23,088 nucleotides of DNA, from NCBI GenBank assembly GCA_002504525.1, contig DATD01000009.1:106290-129377 (forward strand), given 5' to 3'. Position numbers and translations under genes: made by a program. Positions within the stretch are counted from its first letter, which is position 1. Each line of letters opens with the position of its first letter. The notes beneath the pieces were generated by a model. The model was not told where the DNA came from, searched no databases, and saw nothing but the letters and a program-made list of their open reading frames with translations. Of this stretch, positions 7,346 through 14,826 are shown piece after piece. The stretch is from Methanomassiliicoccus sp. UBA345 (lineage in GTDB: Archaea > Thermoplasmatota > Thermoplasmata > Methanomassiliicoccales > Methanomassiliicoccaceae).

Positions 7346-8302
7346 TCACGGTCCGTCGAAGTCGCCGGGCAGACCGGCAGCGGCTATGCCCATATCGAAG
7401 CAACCGATGCCAGCGACCGCTCCGATGGTCCCACGTTTCCCGGTGACCTCGATCAGACGGATGCCGCTGGCCTCCGCGGCCCTGACGGCGTCCTCCACCT
7501 TCAAGATCTCCCGCTTGGCCCGGCGTCCGTACTCCCTCGCGGCCTCAGGGACCACCAGGCCCTGGTACACGGCGATGGTGGTGTTCTCCGATACGGTGTT
7601 CTCCCTGACGAATTTGACGACGTAGTCGTTCAGGGCGTCGAGGTCCTTCGGCTGCACGGCGAACGACGCTCCGACCGCCACACAGTTGGTCGTCTTCTCG
7701 GGAACCTCCGGATTGAGCTGCACGATCTTGTGCTCCAGATAGTGGCCGACCGGGACCGACTGCGCCAGCTTGAGCATGAGGACCCACGAGGCGCCCTTCT
7801 CCCTGGTGTCGGTGTCATCGACGGCGTATATGACCCTGACCATCTTGGGGGTGACGATCGACACCTCTATGCGGTGCGCTCCCCCGACATTGACATCGTC
7901 CGGGTATACTGCCTCGATGGTCCCCGGCCCTTGGGGCATGCATGCCCCGATTCCCACGCTGGCGCCGGCCAGGCCGACCCAGGTGGTGCGGACACGGTCG
8001 CCCTCCACCTTCACCGCCTTCAGCCCCTGCCCGCCCACGTCCTTGGAGGCGGGCCCGAACCGGACCTCCCGCTCGCCGATGATGGCGTCCATGATCAGGG
8101 TGGTGCCCTCCACCCTGACACCGGTGGTGACCCCTCCGGCCCGGCGACGGTTCGCGGCATCCCATTCCACCGGCCCCTTGGCGGAGCACTCCTCGATTAT
8201 CATGGCCTTGCCGTTCGCCTCGTCCACCAGCGTGAACACGCCCCGGCAGAACATCCTGCCGTATTTCCGGGTTACCTCGTCCGGTCTGAGAATCTGACTC
8301 AT
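7346..8302 (-). CDS. Methanogenesis marker protein 11-like protein
   Basis: This 318-residue protein matches what I know of methanogenesis marker 11, a family of unknown function reported from methanogens. The central AVDDTDTREKGASW (DDTDT at about 162-166) resembles the nucleotide-binding signature of the archaeal tRNA agmatinylcytidine synthetase TiaS. It is followed by HKIVQLNPEVPEKTTNCVAV and a C-terminal IRLIEVTGKRGTIGAVAGIG; the LAGASVGIG stretch lies before it. The start is the ATG at 8302, chosen because GGAGTG lies six bases upstream; a GTG nine bases earlier overlaps that site. The gene is five bases upstream of uppS. If the assignment holds, it argues for a methanogen or a close relative. 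Recognition is from memory of the family pattern. Confidence 0.72.
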   Translation of the reverse strand: MSQILRPDEVTRKYGRMFCRGVFTLVDEANGKAMIIEECSAKGPVEWDAANRRRAGGVTTGVRVEGTTLIMDAIIGEREVRFGPASKDVGGQGLKAVKVEGDRVRTTWVGLAGASVGIGACMPQGPGTIEAVYPDDVNVGGAHRIEVSIVTPKMVRVIYAVDDTDTREKGASWVLMLKLAQSVPVGHYLEHKIVQLNPEVPEKTTNCVAVGASFAVQPKDLDALNDYVVKFVRENTVSENTTIAVYQGLVVPEAAREYGRRAKREILKVEDAVRAAEASGIRLIEVTGKRGTIGAVAGIGCFDMGIAAAGLPGDFDGP

Positions 8303-8405
8303 CTGGTTCACTCCAAAAATTGAGCGCCCTTCAATAAGGGTGCCCGTAGATATGACTTTCCTTCATATGATATTGATGCGCGCATCTGGCTCTGCGCACC
8401 GGCCG

Positions 8406-9371
8406 TCATCGCCGGCCTCCCTGGCCATCCGACGGAGGGGCGCTGGCGGCATGGGCGCGCAGGTCCAGGGCGGTCTGCGTCCAGCTCGGCGTTCTGGCCT
8501 CCGTCTCGACCTCGTCCCGGCTGGCCGGCGACACGATGACCGTGCGCGACGGCAGGTCGCTGAGGTCAAGCATCCAGCTCTCCCCGTCCGGGTGTCTGTA
8601 GATCATGTATCGGCCCTTGATCCCCAGGACCGCTCCGGCATGACGGCCGGCGACCTCTGCCACCACGGGAGGGGCGTGAGGATGCGCGTGCATCGGATAT
8701 CCGTCCAGGTGCACCACCTCCTCTTCCATGACCTCATGCCATGACGCTATGCGAAGGCGATGGGTGGCGAGGGAGTTCTCGATCACATCCCGGGAAGGGG
8801 GATGGGTCCACTGGGCGGCGATCCTGCCGGCCCTTATCTCCTGGGGCAGCCTGAGTCGCTTGGAGACCTCCTTCTCCAGGTGCCTGGCCTCCTGACGGTC
8901 GCGGCACATGAGCACCGGAACGATGGCATCCGCCCCCTGTTCTATGCCTCTCCTCAGAAGCCTGGTGGCCGAGGTCATGCCAACCTTGACCAGCGTCCCG
9001 TAGGCGGCCAGGTAGACGACATGCCGGCGGCCGCAGAAGTCGCCGTGAACGCACCCGTCGCCGGTGCATTGCGGCTCGAACACACACTTCCGCACGTCGG
9101 CCCAGTCGCCCATGCAGCTCCTGCACTGGACGAACCGCCCGACCGGTCTGCGGGCCGGGCAGGGGCGGTAGCCGCGGTCGAAGCTGCCGATGCATTCCCG
9201 CTCCGATGACACCGTCATGTCGAGCACGTCGAGCGGCAGCATAACCACCGTACCGGACCCGGCATCGTACGCCTCCAGGCGGGGAACGAATCCGTCCCAC
9301 GAGAAGTCCAGGACGTGGAACGATGCATCCTCGGTCCGTTCGGCGGCGCTCAGAGCGAACACACTCATCAT
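8406..9371 (-). CDS. DUF2797 family protein, cysteine-rich
   Basis: This 321-residue protein fits the DUF2797 family. An N-terminal part carries eight cysteines between 60 and 113 (C60, C71, C83, C86, C96, C102, C107, C113), which look like one or two zinc sites. Then comes VYLAAYGTLVKVGMTS with RGIEQGADAI and an E-rich helix. That middle block resembles a GIY-YIG-type fold, which suggests nucleic-acid binding or cleavage, but function is not established. The tail (about 290-321) is low-complexity and poorly conserved in appearance. Two tandem ATGs at 9371 and 9368 are possible starts. kptA ends 36 bases upstream on the same strand, so co-transcription is plausible. Confidence 0.78.
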   Translation of the reverse strand: MMSVFALSAAERTEDASFHVLDFSWDGFVPRLEAYDAGSGTVVMLPLDVLDMTVSSERECIGSFDRGYRPCPARRPVGRFVQCRSCMGDWADVRKCVFEPQCTGDGCVHGDFCGRRHVVYLAAYGTLVKVGMTSATRLLRRGIEQGADAIVPVLMCRDRQEARHLEKEVSKRLRLPQEIRAGRIAAQWTHPPSRDVIENSLATHRLRIASWHEVMEEEVVHLDGYPMHAHPHAPPVVAEVAGRHAGAVLGIKGRYMIYRHPDGESWMLDLSDLPSRTVIVSPASRDEVETEARTPSWTQTALDLRAHAASAPPSDGQGGRR

Positions 9372-9407
9372 TACGGGAGAGGGCTATTTAGCCTATCGCC
9401 GAAAAAC

Positions 9408-10076
9408 TCACTCCGACTCTGGCTCGTCGTCCAGGGTCTCCTGCTCCTCCGCCCTGCTGAGGAACTCCGCGGGGACCTCGCCGATCAGGTAGACCGTGCG
9501 GGCGGCCCTCTGTATCTCCAGGCCGCTGTCCATGGCCGCCTTGGCGTCGATGTCCAGAATGACCGGCATGTCGGTCCTGACCCTCCCCGCCCTGAAGGCA
9601 TCAGCGTAGGTCTTGGAGAGATGGACCAGCTTGCGGTCCGACGGCTTGAGCCCCGTCTCCAGCACGATGTCCGCCTCCTCCTCGGTGGTCGGGTAGAACA
9701 GATGATCAGGAATATTATCGGTCGGCAGGCGAAGGTCCAGCTCTATGGTGTGACCATACGTCGCCCTGATGAGGTCGGTGCTGCTCTGGTACCTCCCCTT
9801 GGGGTCGGTCTCGATGAGAGCGATGATGTGATGAGGCCTCAGCCAGTGGTACCGCGGGTTGTACTTCTTGATGGCGAATATGAACTCCCGCATGGGAACG
9901 AATCCCTGCTCGTCCATATGCAGTCCGAACTTCTCGGGGAAGTGACGTAGCGCCCCGGCCATGGTCCGGCCTATCCTTTCAAGCTCCTGATCGCTCATCA
10001 GGAACTTGCCGGGCTCACCACATACTGGGCAGACGTCCCCTCTGAAATAACCATGAGCAGTACACTCGCGCAGCAT
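9408..10076 (-). CDS. kptA: RNA 2'-phosphotransferase (Tpt1/KptA) with N-terminal zinc ribbon
   Basis: KptA/Tpt1 moves an internal RNA 2'-phosphate to NAD+, releasing nicotinamide and ADP-ribose 1'',2''-cyclic phosphate. The 222 residues begin with a probable zinc knuckle (C5, H8, C16, C19). The phosphotransferase domain follows with ALRHFPEKFGL (R44, H45), IRATYGHTIELD (R104), LFYPTTEEEADIVLETGL and KLVHLSKTYADAFRAGRVR, which hold the expected Arg-His-Arg-Arg catalytic set. The last 20 residues are acidic. A CTTAAAT element on the plus strand (ATTTAAG on the coding strand), about 29 bases before the ATG, suggests a nearly leaderless message. Archaeal tRNA splicing is not known to leave a 2'-phosphate, so its natural substrate is unclear. 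Confidence 0.9.
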   Translation of the reverse strand: MLRECTAHGYFRGDVCPVCGEPGKFLMSDQELERIGRTMAGALRHFPEKFGLHMDEQGFVPMREFIFAIKKYNPRYHWLRPHHIIALIETDPKGRYQSSTDLIRATYGHTIELDLRLPTDNIPDHLFYPTTEEEADIVLETGLKPSDRKLVHLSKTYADAFRAGRVRTDMPVILDIDAKAAMDSGLEIQRAARTVYLIGEVPAEFLSRAEEQETLDDEPESE

Positions 10077-10101
10077 TCGGCAGGGATTATGGGACGCTGT
10101 G

Positions 10102-10108
10102 CTTAAAT
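10102..10108 (-). promoter_or_regulatory. TATA box of kptA
   Basis: The coding strand reads ATTTAAG, centred about 29 bases before the kptA ATG at 10076, with no Shine-Dalgarno between. This fits an archaeal promoter giving a leader of only a few bases at most. Confidence 0.5.
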
Positions 10109-10153
10109 GTTTTCATGTTCAGCACCCCTTCGCACCGGGACCGGACACGTCCG

Positions 10154-10513
10154 TCAGGTGACGGTGATGGTGCCGTTCATCCCGGGGTGGTGAACGCAGT
10201 GGTACGAATACGTCCCCGGCTGATCGAATGTCACCTGGTAGGTGTCGCCATTGTTGAGGTTGCCGCTGCTGGTGAAGTTACCATCGGTGCTGGTTACATC
10301 GTGTGTGACGGAGTCGAGGTTCTTCCAGGTCACGGTCGTTCCGGCCGGGACGGTCAGCTCGGCTGGCTGGTATGCGATCCCTTGCATGGCCACATCGTAA
10401 CCGCCTCCGCCGCCCCCTCCGCTTCCGTTGTTCCCATTCTGCCCCAGACAGCCCAGCGAGAACGCCGCCGCCAGCAGGACCACGGCGACAGCGCCCAGCA
10501 ACTTGCCGTTCAT
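10154..10513 (-). CDS. Lipoprotein cupredoxin (plastocyanin/amicyanin-like)
   Basis: This is a small blue-copper electron carrier anchored on the outer face of the membrane. Residues 1-21 are a signal peptide ending in a lipobox-like SLGC with C22 as the lipidated residue. A Gly/Asn/Ser linker (24-38) leads into the cupredoxin fold. The type-1 copper ligands are visible as H71, C106, H109 and M112; the Cys-x-x-His-x-x-Met spacing matches amicyanin-type proteins. Total length is 119 residues. An AATTATAATATACG promoter lies about 29 bases upstream of the ATG and no Shine-Dalgarno is seen. No redox partner gene is adjacent, so whether it serves respiration or copper handling cannot be told. Confidence 0.9.
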   Translation of the reverse strand: MNGKLLGAVAVVLLAAAFSLGCLGQNGNNGSGGGGGGGYDVAMQGIAYQPAELTVPAGTTVTWKNLDSVTHDVTSTDGNFTSSGNLNNGDTYQVTFDQPGTYSYHCVHHPGMNGTITVT

Positions 10514-10535
10514 GGAGGTGACTTGGGCGGGAGGA

Positions 10536-10549
10536 CGTATATTATAATT
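10536..10549 (-). promoter_or_regulatory. TATA box of the cupredoxin gene
   Basis: The coding strand reads AATTATAATATACG, an A/T-only block in a GC-rich setting, centred about 29 bases before the ATG at 10513. The context implies a leaderless or nearly leaderless transcript. Confidence 0.6.
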
Positions 10550-10573
10550 CAGTAGCCGGGCCGATGCTCGACA

Positions 10574-10590
10574 GGTCGGTCAGGCCGACC
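10574..10590 (-). terminator. Stem-loop spanning the folD stop codon
   Basis: GGTCGG (10574-10579) and CCGACC (10585-10590) form a perfect six-pair stem with the folD TGA inside the five-base loop. No clear T-run follows on the coding strand, so it is only a candidate terminator or 3'-end stabilising structure. Confidence 0.3.
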
Positions 10591-11458
10591 GGGAGGCCGA
10601 CAGGACGGTGTTCTTCATCAGCATGATGATCGTCATCGGCCCCACGCCGCCCGGCACTGGCGTTATGGCCGATGTCTTCTCCTTCACCGCCTCGAAGTCC
10701 ACGTCCCCTGCCCAGCGGTAGCCCCTCTTGGCCGACGGATCCTCGATCCGGTTGGACCCAACGTCGATGACCACCGCTCCCTCCTTCACCATGTCTGCCT
10801 TGATGAGTTCCGGGGAGCCTATCGCCGCTATGAGGATGTCGCCCATCCTCGTGACCGAGGCGAGGTCGCGGGTGCGGGAATGGGCGAGCGTGACGGTGGC
10901 ATTGGCACCCTTCTTCTTCTGGACCAGGATCGCTGCCACCGGCTTCCCGACGATATTGCTCCTGCCGACGACCACCACGTGCTTGCCCTCAGGATCGTTG
11001 CCGGAGCGCACCAGCATCTCCTGGATGCCATGAGGGGTGCATGGCAGGAAGCCGGGCTCGCCGATGAGCATCTTGCCCACGTTGATCGGATGAAAGCCGT
11101 CCACGTCCTTGTCTGGATCGATGCGAAGGATCACCTTGTTCTCATCGATGTGCTTCGGCAGCGGCAGCTGGACGAGTATGCCGTGGATGCATGGGTCCGC
11201 ATTGAGGGAATCGATCAGGGCCAGTAGTTCGTCCTCGGACGTCGAGGCGGGCTTTATGATGGTCTGCGAGAACAGACCCAGCTCCTCGCAGGCCTTGCCC
11301 TTCATCCTGACATATGATTGCGAGGCGGGGTCCTCACCCACCAGCACCACGGCCAGGCCGGGCGTGACGCCTCTTTCCTTCAGCGCGGCGATCTCGGTCC
11401 TCAGCTCCGCCCTTATCTGCTCGGCGATCTCGGTCCCACTGATTATCTTGGCGGTCAT
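10580..11458 (-). CDS. folD: Bifunctional methylene-H4F dehydrogenase / methenyl-H4F cyclohydrolase
   Basis: FolD interconverts 10-formyl-, methenyl- and methylene-tetrahydrofolate, normally with NADP+. The 292 residues show the first signature EDPASQSYVRMKGKACEELG with the catalytic lysine (K53), the IHGILVQLPLPKHID loop, DPDKDVDGFHP, the Rossmann segment VVVGRSNIVGKPVA and the C-terminal PVPGGVGPMT signature. All key motifs are intact. The gene is divergent from fhs, with 94 bases between the likely starts, so the two consecutive pathway steps share a promoter region. In this context it connects Fhs to the MetF/MetV reductase. Whether it uses NADP or NAD cannot be read reliably. Confidence 0.97.
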   Translation of the reverse strand: MTAKIISGTEIAEQIRAELRTEIAALKERGVTPGLAVVLVGEDPASQSYVRMKGKACEELGLFSQTIIKPASTSEDELLALIDSLNADPCIHGILVQLPLPKHIDENKVILRIDPDKDVDGFHPINVGKMLIGEPGFLPCTPHGIQEMLVRSGNDPEGKHVVVVGRSNIVGKPVAAILVQKKKGANATVTLAHSRTRDLASVTRMGDILIAAIGSPELIKADMVKEGAVVIDVGSNRIEDPSAKRGYRWAGDVDFEAVKEKTSAITPVPGGVGPMTIIMLMKNTVLSASRSA

Positions 11459-11514
11459 GACGCCTCAAGGTTAACCCGTCTCCCATAATCAACATTGCGA
11501 ACCCGGTCGCTCCA

Positions 11515-11524
11515 TCATTATTAA
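11515..11524 (+). promoter_or_regulatory. Probable TATA box of fhs in the folD-fhs divergent region
   Basis: CATTATTAAC lies about 32 bases before the preferred fhs ATG at 11553, predicting a leader of only a few bases. The divergent folD promoter probably uses an A/T-rich element (GATTATG on the coding strand) near 11484-11490. Confidence 0.4.
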
Positions 11525-11552
11525 CCGGGCACGCCATTTCTGGATGGGACCT

Positions 11553-13235
11553 ATGAAAGCCGACATAGACATCGCCCAGGACGCTTCTGTACAGCCGATA
11601 GAACGGATCGCCGCCTCGCTGGGGCTGGAACGGGACGACCTGCACTTCTACGGCCGCCATATCGCCAAGGTCCCCCTTGACGTCTTGGCGCGGCTCGATG
11701 AGCGGCCGGACGGCAAGCTGGTCCTCGTTACCGCCATAACGGCCACCAAGGCCGGCGAGGGCAAGACCGTCACCTCCATCGGGCTGATGCAAGCATTGGG
11801 CAAGCTGGGCGTCAAGGTCATGGGCGCCCTGAGGGAGCCGTCCATGGGTCCGGTGTTCGGCATCAAGGGCGGTGCGACCGGAGGTGGTCGGTCCCAGGTC
11901 TATCCGATGTGGGACATCGACCTGCATTTCACCGGGGACATACATGCGGTGTCGTCGGCGCACAATCTGCTATCGGCCATGGTGGAGAACCACATCGCCA
12001 AGGGGAACGAGCTGAACATCGACCCAACCAGGGTGGTGTGGCGCAAGGCCGTCGACACCAACAGCAGGGAGCTGCGCAGGATCGTGGTCGGCCTGGGAGG
12101 CCGCGCCGAGGGAGGAGTGCCGCACGAGAGCGGTTTCATGATCACGGCCGCCTCGGAGATCAGCGCCATACTGGCGCTGGCATCCTCGATCGCCGACCTC
12201 CGGGACAGGCTGGGGGACATCGTGGTAGCGTACAACATGAACGGGGAGCCGGTCCGGGCCGGCCAACTGAGGTGCGTAGGCGCCATGGTGCTGCTGCTGA
12301 AGGACGCCATCAAGCCGAACCTGGTGCAGACGCTGGAAGGCCAACCGGTGTTCGTTCACGGGTTCCCGTTCGCCAACGTGGCGCACGGCAGCAACTCGCT
12401 CATCGCAACGAGATACGCGCTCAAGCTCGCCGACGTGGTCGTGACCGAGGGCGGCTTCGCGACCGACCTGGGGGCGGAAAAGTTCTTCGACATAGTGTGT
12501 GGCCAGGGAGGGTTCGGACCGGACTGCGCGGTCATCGTGGCGTCGATACGGGCACTGAAGATGCACGGCGGGGCCTGCCTGGAGGACGTCCTGGAGTGCG
12601 AGGAGCCGGACCATGCCGCGCTGGTGAAGGGGTTCGCCAACCTGGACAAGCACATCGAGAACGTCAGGATGTTCGGCGTCCCCGCGGTGGTGGCGATCAA
12701 CCGCTTCGCCACGGATAGCGAGGGAGAGATCGAACTGGTAAGGGCGCACTGCGCCGAGCTGGGTGTGAGGTGCGCCAGCTCGTCGGTCTTCACCGAGGGC
12801 GGGGAGGGCGGAGTGGAGCTCGCACAAGAGGTGATGTCCGTGCTGGAAGAAGGCGCTGCCGACTTCCGTCCGCTGTACGACGTCGATACGCCCATACGCG
12901 ACAAGATCAAACGGATCGCAGCCCAGATCTACGGCGCTGACGACGTCCGGTACATCGGAACGGCGGAACGGGACATCAGGGCGATCGAGCTTGCCGGAGG
13001 AGAGCACCTCCCCATATGCATGGCCAAGACCCAGCTGTCGTTGTCCGACGATCCCCTGCTCAAGGGCGCTCCCACCGGTTGGGTGCTCACCGTTCGCGAG
13101 GTCCTGCTTTCGGCGGGCGCTCGCTTCATCGTGCCGCTGTGCGGCAACATGATGCTCATCCCCGGCCTTCCATCCCGCCCGGCGGCGGAGCACATCGACT
13201 ACACCGACGAGGGGCGCATCATAGGGCTAAGCTAG
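11553..13235 (+). CDS. fhs: Formate-tetrahydrofolate ligase
   Basis: Fhs activates formate with ATP to give 10-formyl-tetrahydrofolate, the entry step of the bacterial-type Wood-Ljungdahl methyl branch. The 560-residue length is normal. The P-loop-like TATKAGEGKTVTSIGL lies at about 63-78, followed by the GALREPSMGPVFGIKGGATG loop and the TEGGFATDLGAEKFFDI signature. An ATG nine bases earlier (11544) is in frame, but MKADIDIAQ matches the usual family N-terminus. The gene is divergent from folD. Its stop overlaps the stop of the convergent DUF3786 gene in the palindrome CTAG (13232-13235). Fhs is patchy in archaea, so lateral acquisition is likely, although base composition looks like its neighbours. 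Confidence 0.97.
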   Translation: MKADIDIAQDASVQPIERIAASLGLERDDLHFYGRHIAKVPLDVLARLDERPDGKLVLVTAITATKAGEGKTVTSIGLMQALGKLGVKVMGALREPSMGPVFGIKGGATGGGRSQVYPMWDIDLHFTGDIHAVSSAHNLLSAMVENHIAKGNELNIDPTRVVWRKAVDTNSRELRRIVVGLGGRAEGGVPHESGFMITAASEISAILALASSIADLRDRLGDIVVAYNMNGEPVRAGQLRCVGAMVLLLKDAIKPNLVQTLEGQPVFVHGFPFANVAHGSNSLIATRYALKLADVVVTEGGFATDLGAEKFFDIVCGQGGFGPDCAVIVASIRALKMHGGACLEDVLECEEPDHAALVKGFANLDKHIENVRMFGVPAVVAINRFATDSEGEIELVRAHCAELGVRCASSSVFTEGGEGGVELAQEVMSVLEEGAADFRPLYDVDTPIRDKIKRIAAQIYGADDVRYIGTAERDIRAIELAGGEHLPICMAKTQLSLSDDPLLKGAPTGWVLTVREVLLSAGARFIVPLCGNMMLIPGLPSRPAAEHIDYTDEGRIIGLS

Positions 13236-13891
13236 ACGGTGTTGCGGTGCACCACCGAGTCCTGGACCGTGCGATAGGCCTTGAACAGCTGGGACAGGAC
13301 ATTGGAGCCGACCTCGGCGAGGTCCTCCACCGGCAGATGGAGGGGCGCAGTCTCGTCGAACAGCACGTTGGCCGCTCCCCGGACCTCCTCATCTCCCTTC
13401 CACAGTATCACCGCCACCGGCAGCTTGGGAAAGACATCCAGCTGGATGGACGCATCGCCGAACGCGAGCCTCTTCCCTCCGAGCGCCCCCATGGCTCTGT
13501 GGATGAGCTCGGGCCGTCGGCTGAACAGGGCGGCCACCTCATCGATGGTGCGCTTCTTGAACGCATTATAATAGGCCGTTCCTCCAGGCAGCTGGCGGTA
13601 GGATATCCATCGCCCGGCGGGGGCCGCTTCCCGAGCGCCGGCTAGATAGTGCAGCACCAGTATGCTGTACGCCGCCATCGGCTCTTGGTCCCGGACGCGG
13701 ATGGTGTGCGATGCAGTGTCGACGGTGCACTCCCGGCCGTAGGTCCTCAGAACAAGACGGTCCCCGTCTCTTCTGGCCACCGCGTTCCTGGCCACCTCGT
13801 CCAGGTCCTTTGACAGCAATCCCTTCCAGGCCATATCGAGGACCGGCCGGTAGGCGGACCCCTCATACTGTTCCGGTCGCTCCCCTCCCAT
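13232..13891 (-). CDS. DUF3786 family protein
   Basis: This 219-residue protein matches the DUF3786 family. Recognisable stretches are the LVLHYLAGAR helix, GRWISYRQLPGGTAYYNAF, ALGGKRLAFGDASIQLDVFP, and VAVILWKGDEEVRGAANVLF followed by DETAPLHLPVED. Function is unknown. From memory, such proteins occur in acetogens, sulfate reducers and methanogens, often close to corrinoid or CO dehydrogenase genes, which suits this setting; that is recollection, not shown here. The start at 13891 is chosen because GAGGTG (13903-13898) lies six bases upstream; the frame opens at 13912. It overlaps the 3' end of the deacetylase gene by 29 bases. It is soluble, with no signal peptide. Confidence 0.75.
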   Translation of the reverse strand: MGGERPEQYEGSAYRPVLDMAWKGLLSKDLDEVARNAVARRDGDRLVLRTYGRECTVDTASHTIRVRDQEPMAAYSILVLHYLAGAREAAPAGRWISYRQLPGGTAYYNAFKKRTIDEVAALFSRRPELIHRAMGALGGKRLAFGDASIQLDVFPKLPVAVILWKGDEEVRGAANVLFDETAPLHLPVEDLAEVGSNVLSQLFKAYRTVQDSVVHRNTV

Positions 13892-14717
13892 CTTCAGCAC
13901 CTCTGCGTACATCCTCTTCCAGTGTGGTGAACGTTATACCCCGGTCCCGGGCGCCGTCGAGCACCGCTCTGATCTCGCCGAGCTTCATTGCGACCTGGTC
14001 GTCATCCAGCCGTCCGGCGTAGGTCTCCACCACGTGCCAGCTGTGAGTGGCCAACACCATCAGACCATCGTCGAACTGGTCTAGAAGGTGAATGTAGTCG
14101 GCCGGACGGCGCTTGCCCTCGTGCATCGGCCAGAAGTATGAATGGATATGCTTTCCGCGGGCATCTATCCCTCGGGCCAGGGGGAACTCGGTCAGCCCGC
14201 AGGGCAGGGGGCGGGGGCCGATGCAGCGGTCCCTGATGTCGTCAGTCATGCTCGAATCGTAGAGGTATCCGCGATCGGACAGAAGCCGGTGGATCGTATC
14301 ATCGACATGCTGGTAGGGCGCCCGGAACCCCTTCGGTACGCGGCCGGTGAGCCGATGGATCTCATCGGCGGCAAGATCGACGGCATCCGTGGCCTCGCTA
14401 CCGGTGAACGGCAACCCGGTGCTCGCCCCGGTCAGGTCCTCGTGCGAGAGGCCGTGCGAGGCGATCTCATGCTCCCTTAACAGCCGCCGCAGATCGACCG
14501 TCCCGGCGATGTGGCGCGCCGTCTCCGCCTCCAGGAAGAAAGTGCCTCGGATGCTGAGTTCATTGAGCAGTTCCACCAGAAGGACGAGGCCGCGGGCAGA
14601 GGATGAGAAACGGGGGGAGCCGTCGCCGTTCCGAGGCTGCGACATCGCCTCCCGCCTTCCCGGCACCGGAACGTTGACGTCCCGGTCCACATCCACAGTG
14701 AAGGCCGCGCGGCGCAT
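13863..14717 (-). CDS. Polysaccharide deacetylase family protein (NodB homology domain)
   Basis: This is a carbohydrate esterase 4-like protein of 284 residues. The metal-site motifs are TVDVDRD at the N-terminus (D9, D11), HEIASHGLSHED (H88 and H92, the HxxxH pair) and GFRAPY (about 130-135). Family enzymes remove N-acetyl groups from amino sugars or hydrolyse related amide bonds. No signal peptide is evident, so it should act in the cytoplasm, perhaps in surface-glycan precursor synthesis. The ATG at 14717 has a GATATAA box about 27 bases upstream and no Shine-Dalgarno. The 3' end overlaps the DUF3786 gene, so the two are probably one transcript divergent from the hdrA-like operon. Confidence 0.85.
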   Translation of the reverse strand: MRRAAFTVDVDRDVNVPVPGRREAMSQPRNGDGSPRFSSSARGLVLLVELLNELSIRGTFFLEAETARHIAGTVDLRRLLREHEIASHGLSHEDLTGASTGLPFTGSEATDAVDLAADEIHRLTGRVPKGFRAPYQHVDDTIHRLLSDRGYLYDSSMTDDIRDRCIGPRPLPCGLTEFPLARGIDARGKHIHSYFWPMHEGKRRPADYIHLLDQFDDGLMVLATHSWHVVETYAGRLDDDQVAMKLGEIRAVLDGARDRGITFTTLEEDVRRGAEDGRGATGTV

Positions 14718-14738
14718 GCTTCCGGAACCTGATGCCAG

Positions 14739-14749
14739 CTTATATCATT
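14739..14749 (-). promoter_or_regulatory. TATA box of the deacetylase-DUF3786 transcript
   Basis: The coding strand reads AATGATATAAGC, centred about 27 bases before the ATG at 14717 with no Shine-Dalgarno after it: a clear leaderless archaeal promoter. It shares a 109-base divergent region with the promoter of the hdrA-like operon. Confidence 0.6.
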
Positions 14750-14792
14750 ATGTTCCTGTCCGGCCGTGCCTCGTTCGGGAACCGTTAAATAT

Positions 14793-14803
14793 CGCTATAA
14801 TTC
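14793..14803 (+). promoter_or_regulatory. TATA box of the hdrA-like/mvhD/metV/metF operon
   Basis: CGCTATAATTC is centred about 29 bases before the ATG at 14827 (26 before the in-frame GTG at 14824). A second A/T-rich element, GTTAAATAT, starts at 14784. No Shine-Dalgarno precedes the first gene, so the operon message is probably leaderless. Confidence 0.55.
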
Positions 14804-14826
14804 TGAAAGCCCGAGGCTGGCAAGTG

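Noticed and set aside
8321..8345. GCGCCCTT-CAAT-AAGGGTGC stem upstream of the marker-11-like gene as a regulatory element
   Set aside because: The stem is short with a mismatch and there is no supporting context such as an adjacent promoter or terminator T-run.
14347..14826. A longer N-terminus for the HdrA-like protein (frame open from 14347)
   Set aside because: The extra 160 residues are antisense to the deacetylase gene, show no HdrA features, and a TATA box sits at 14793-14803 just before the conserved start.
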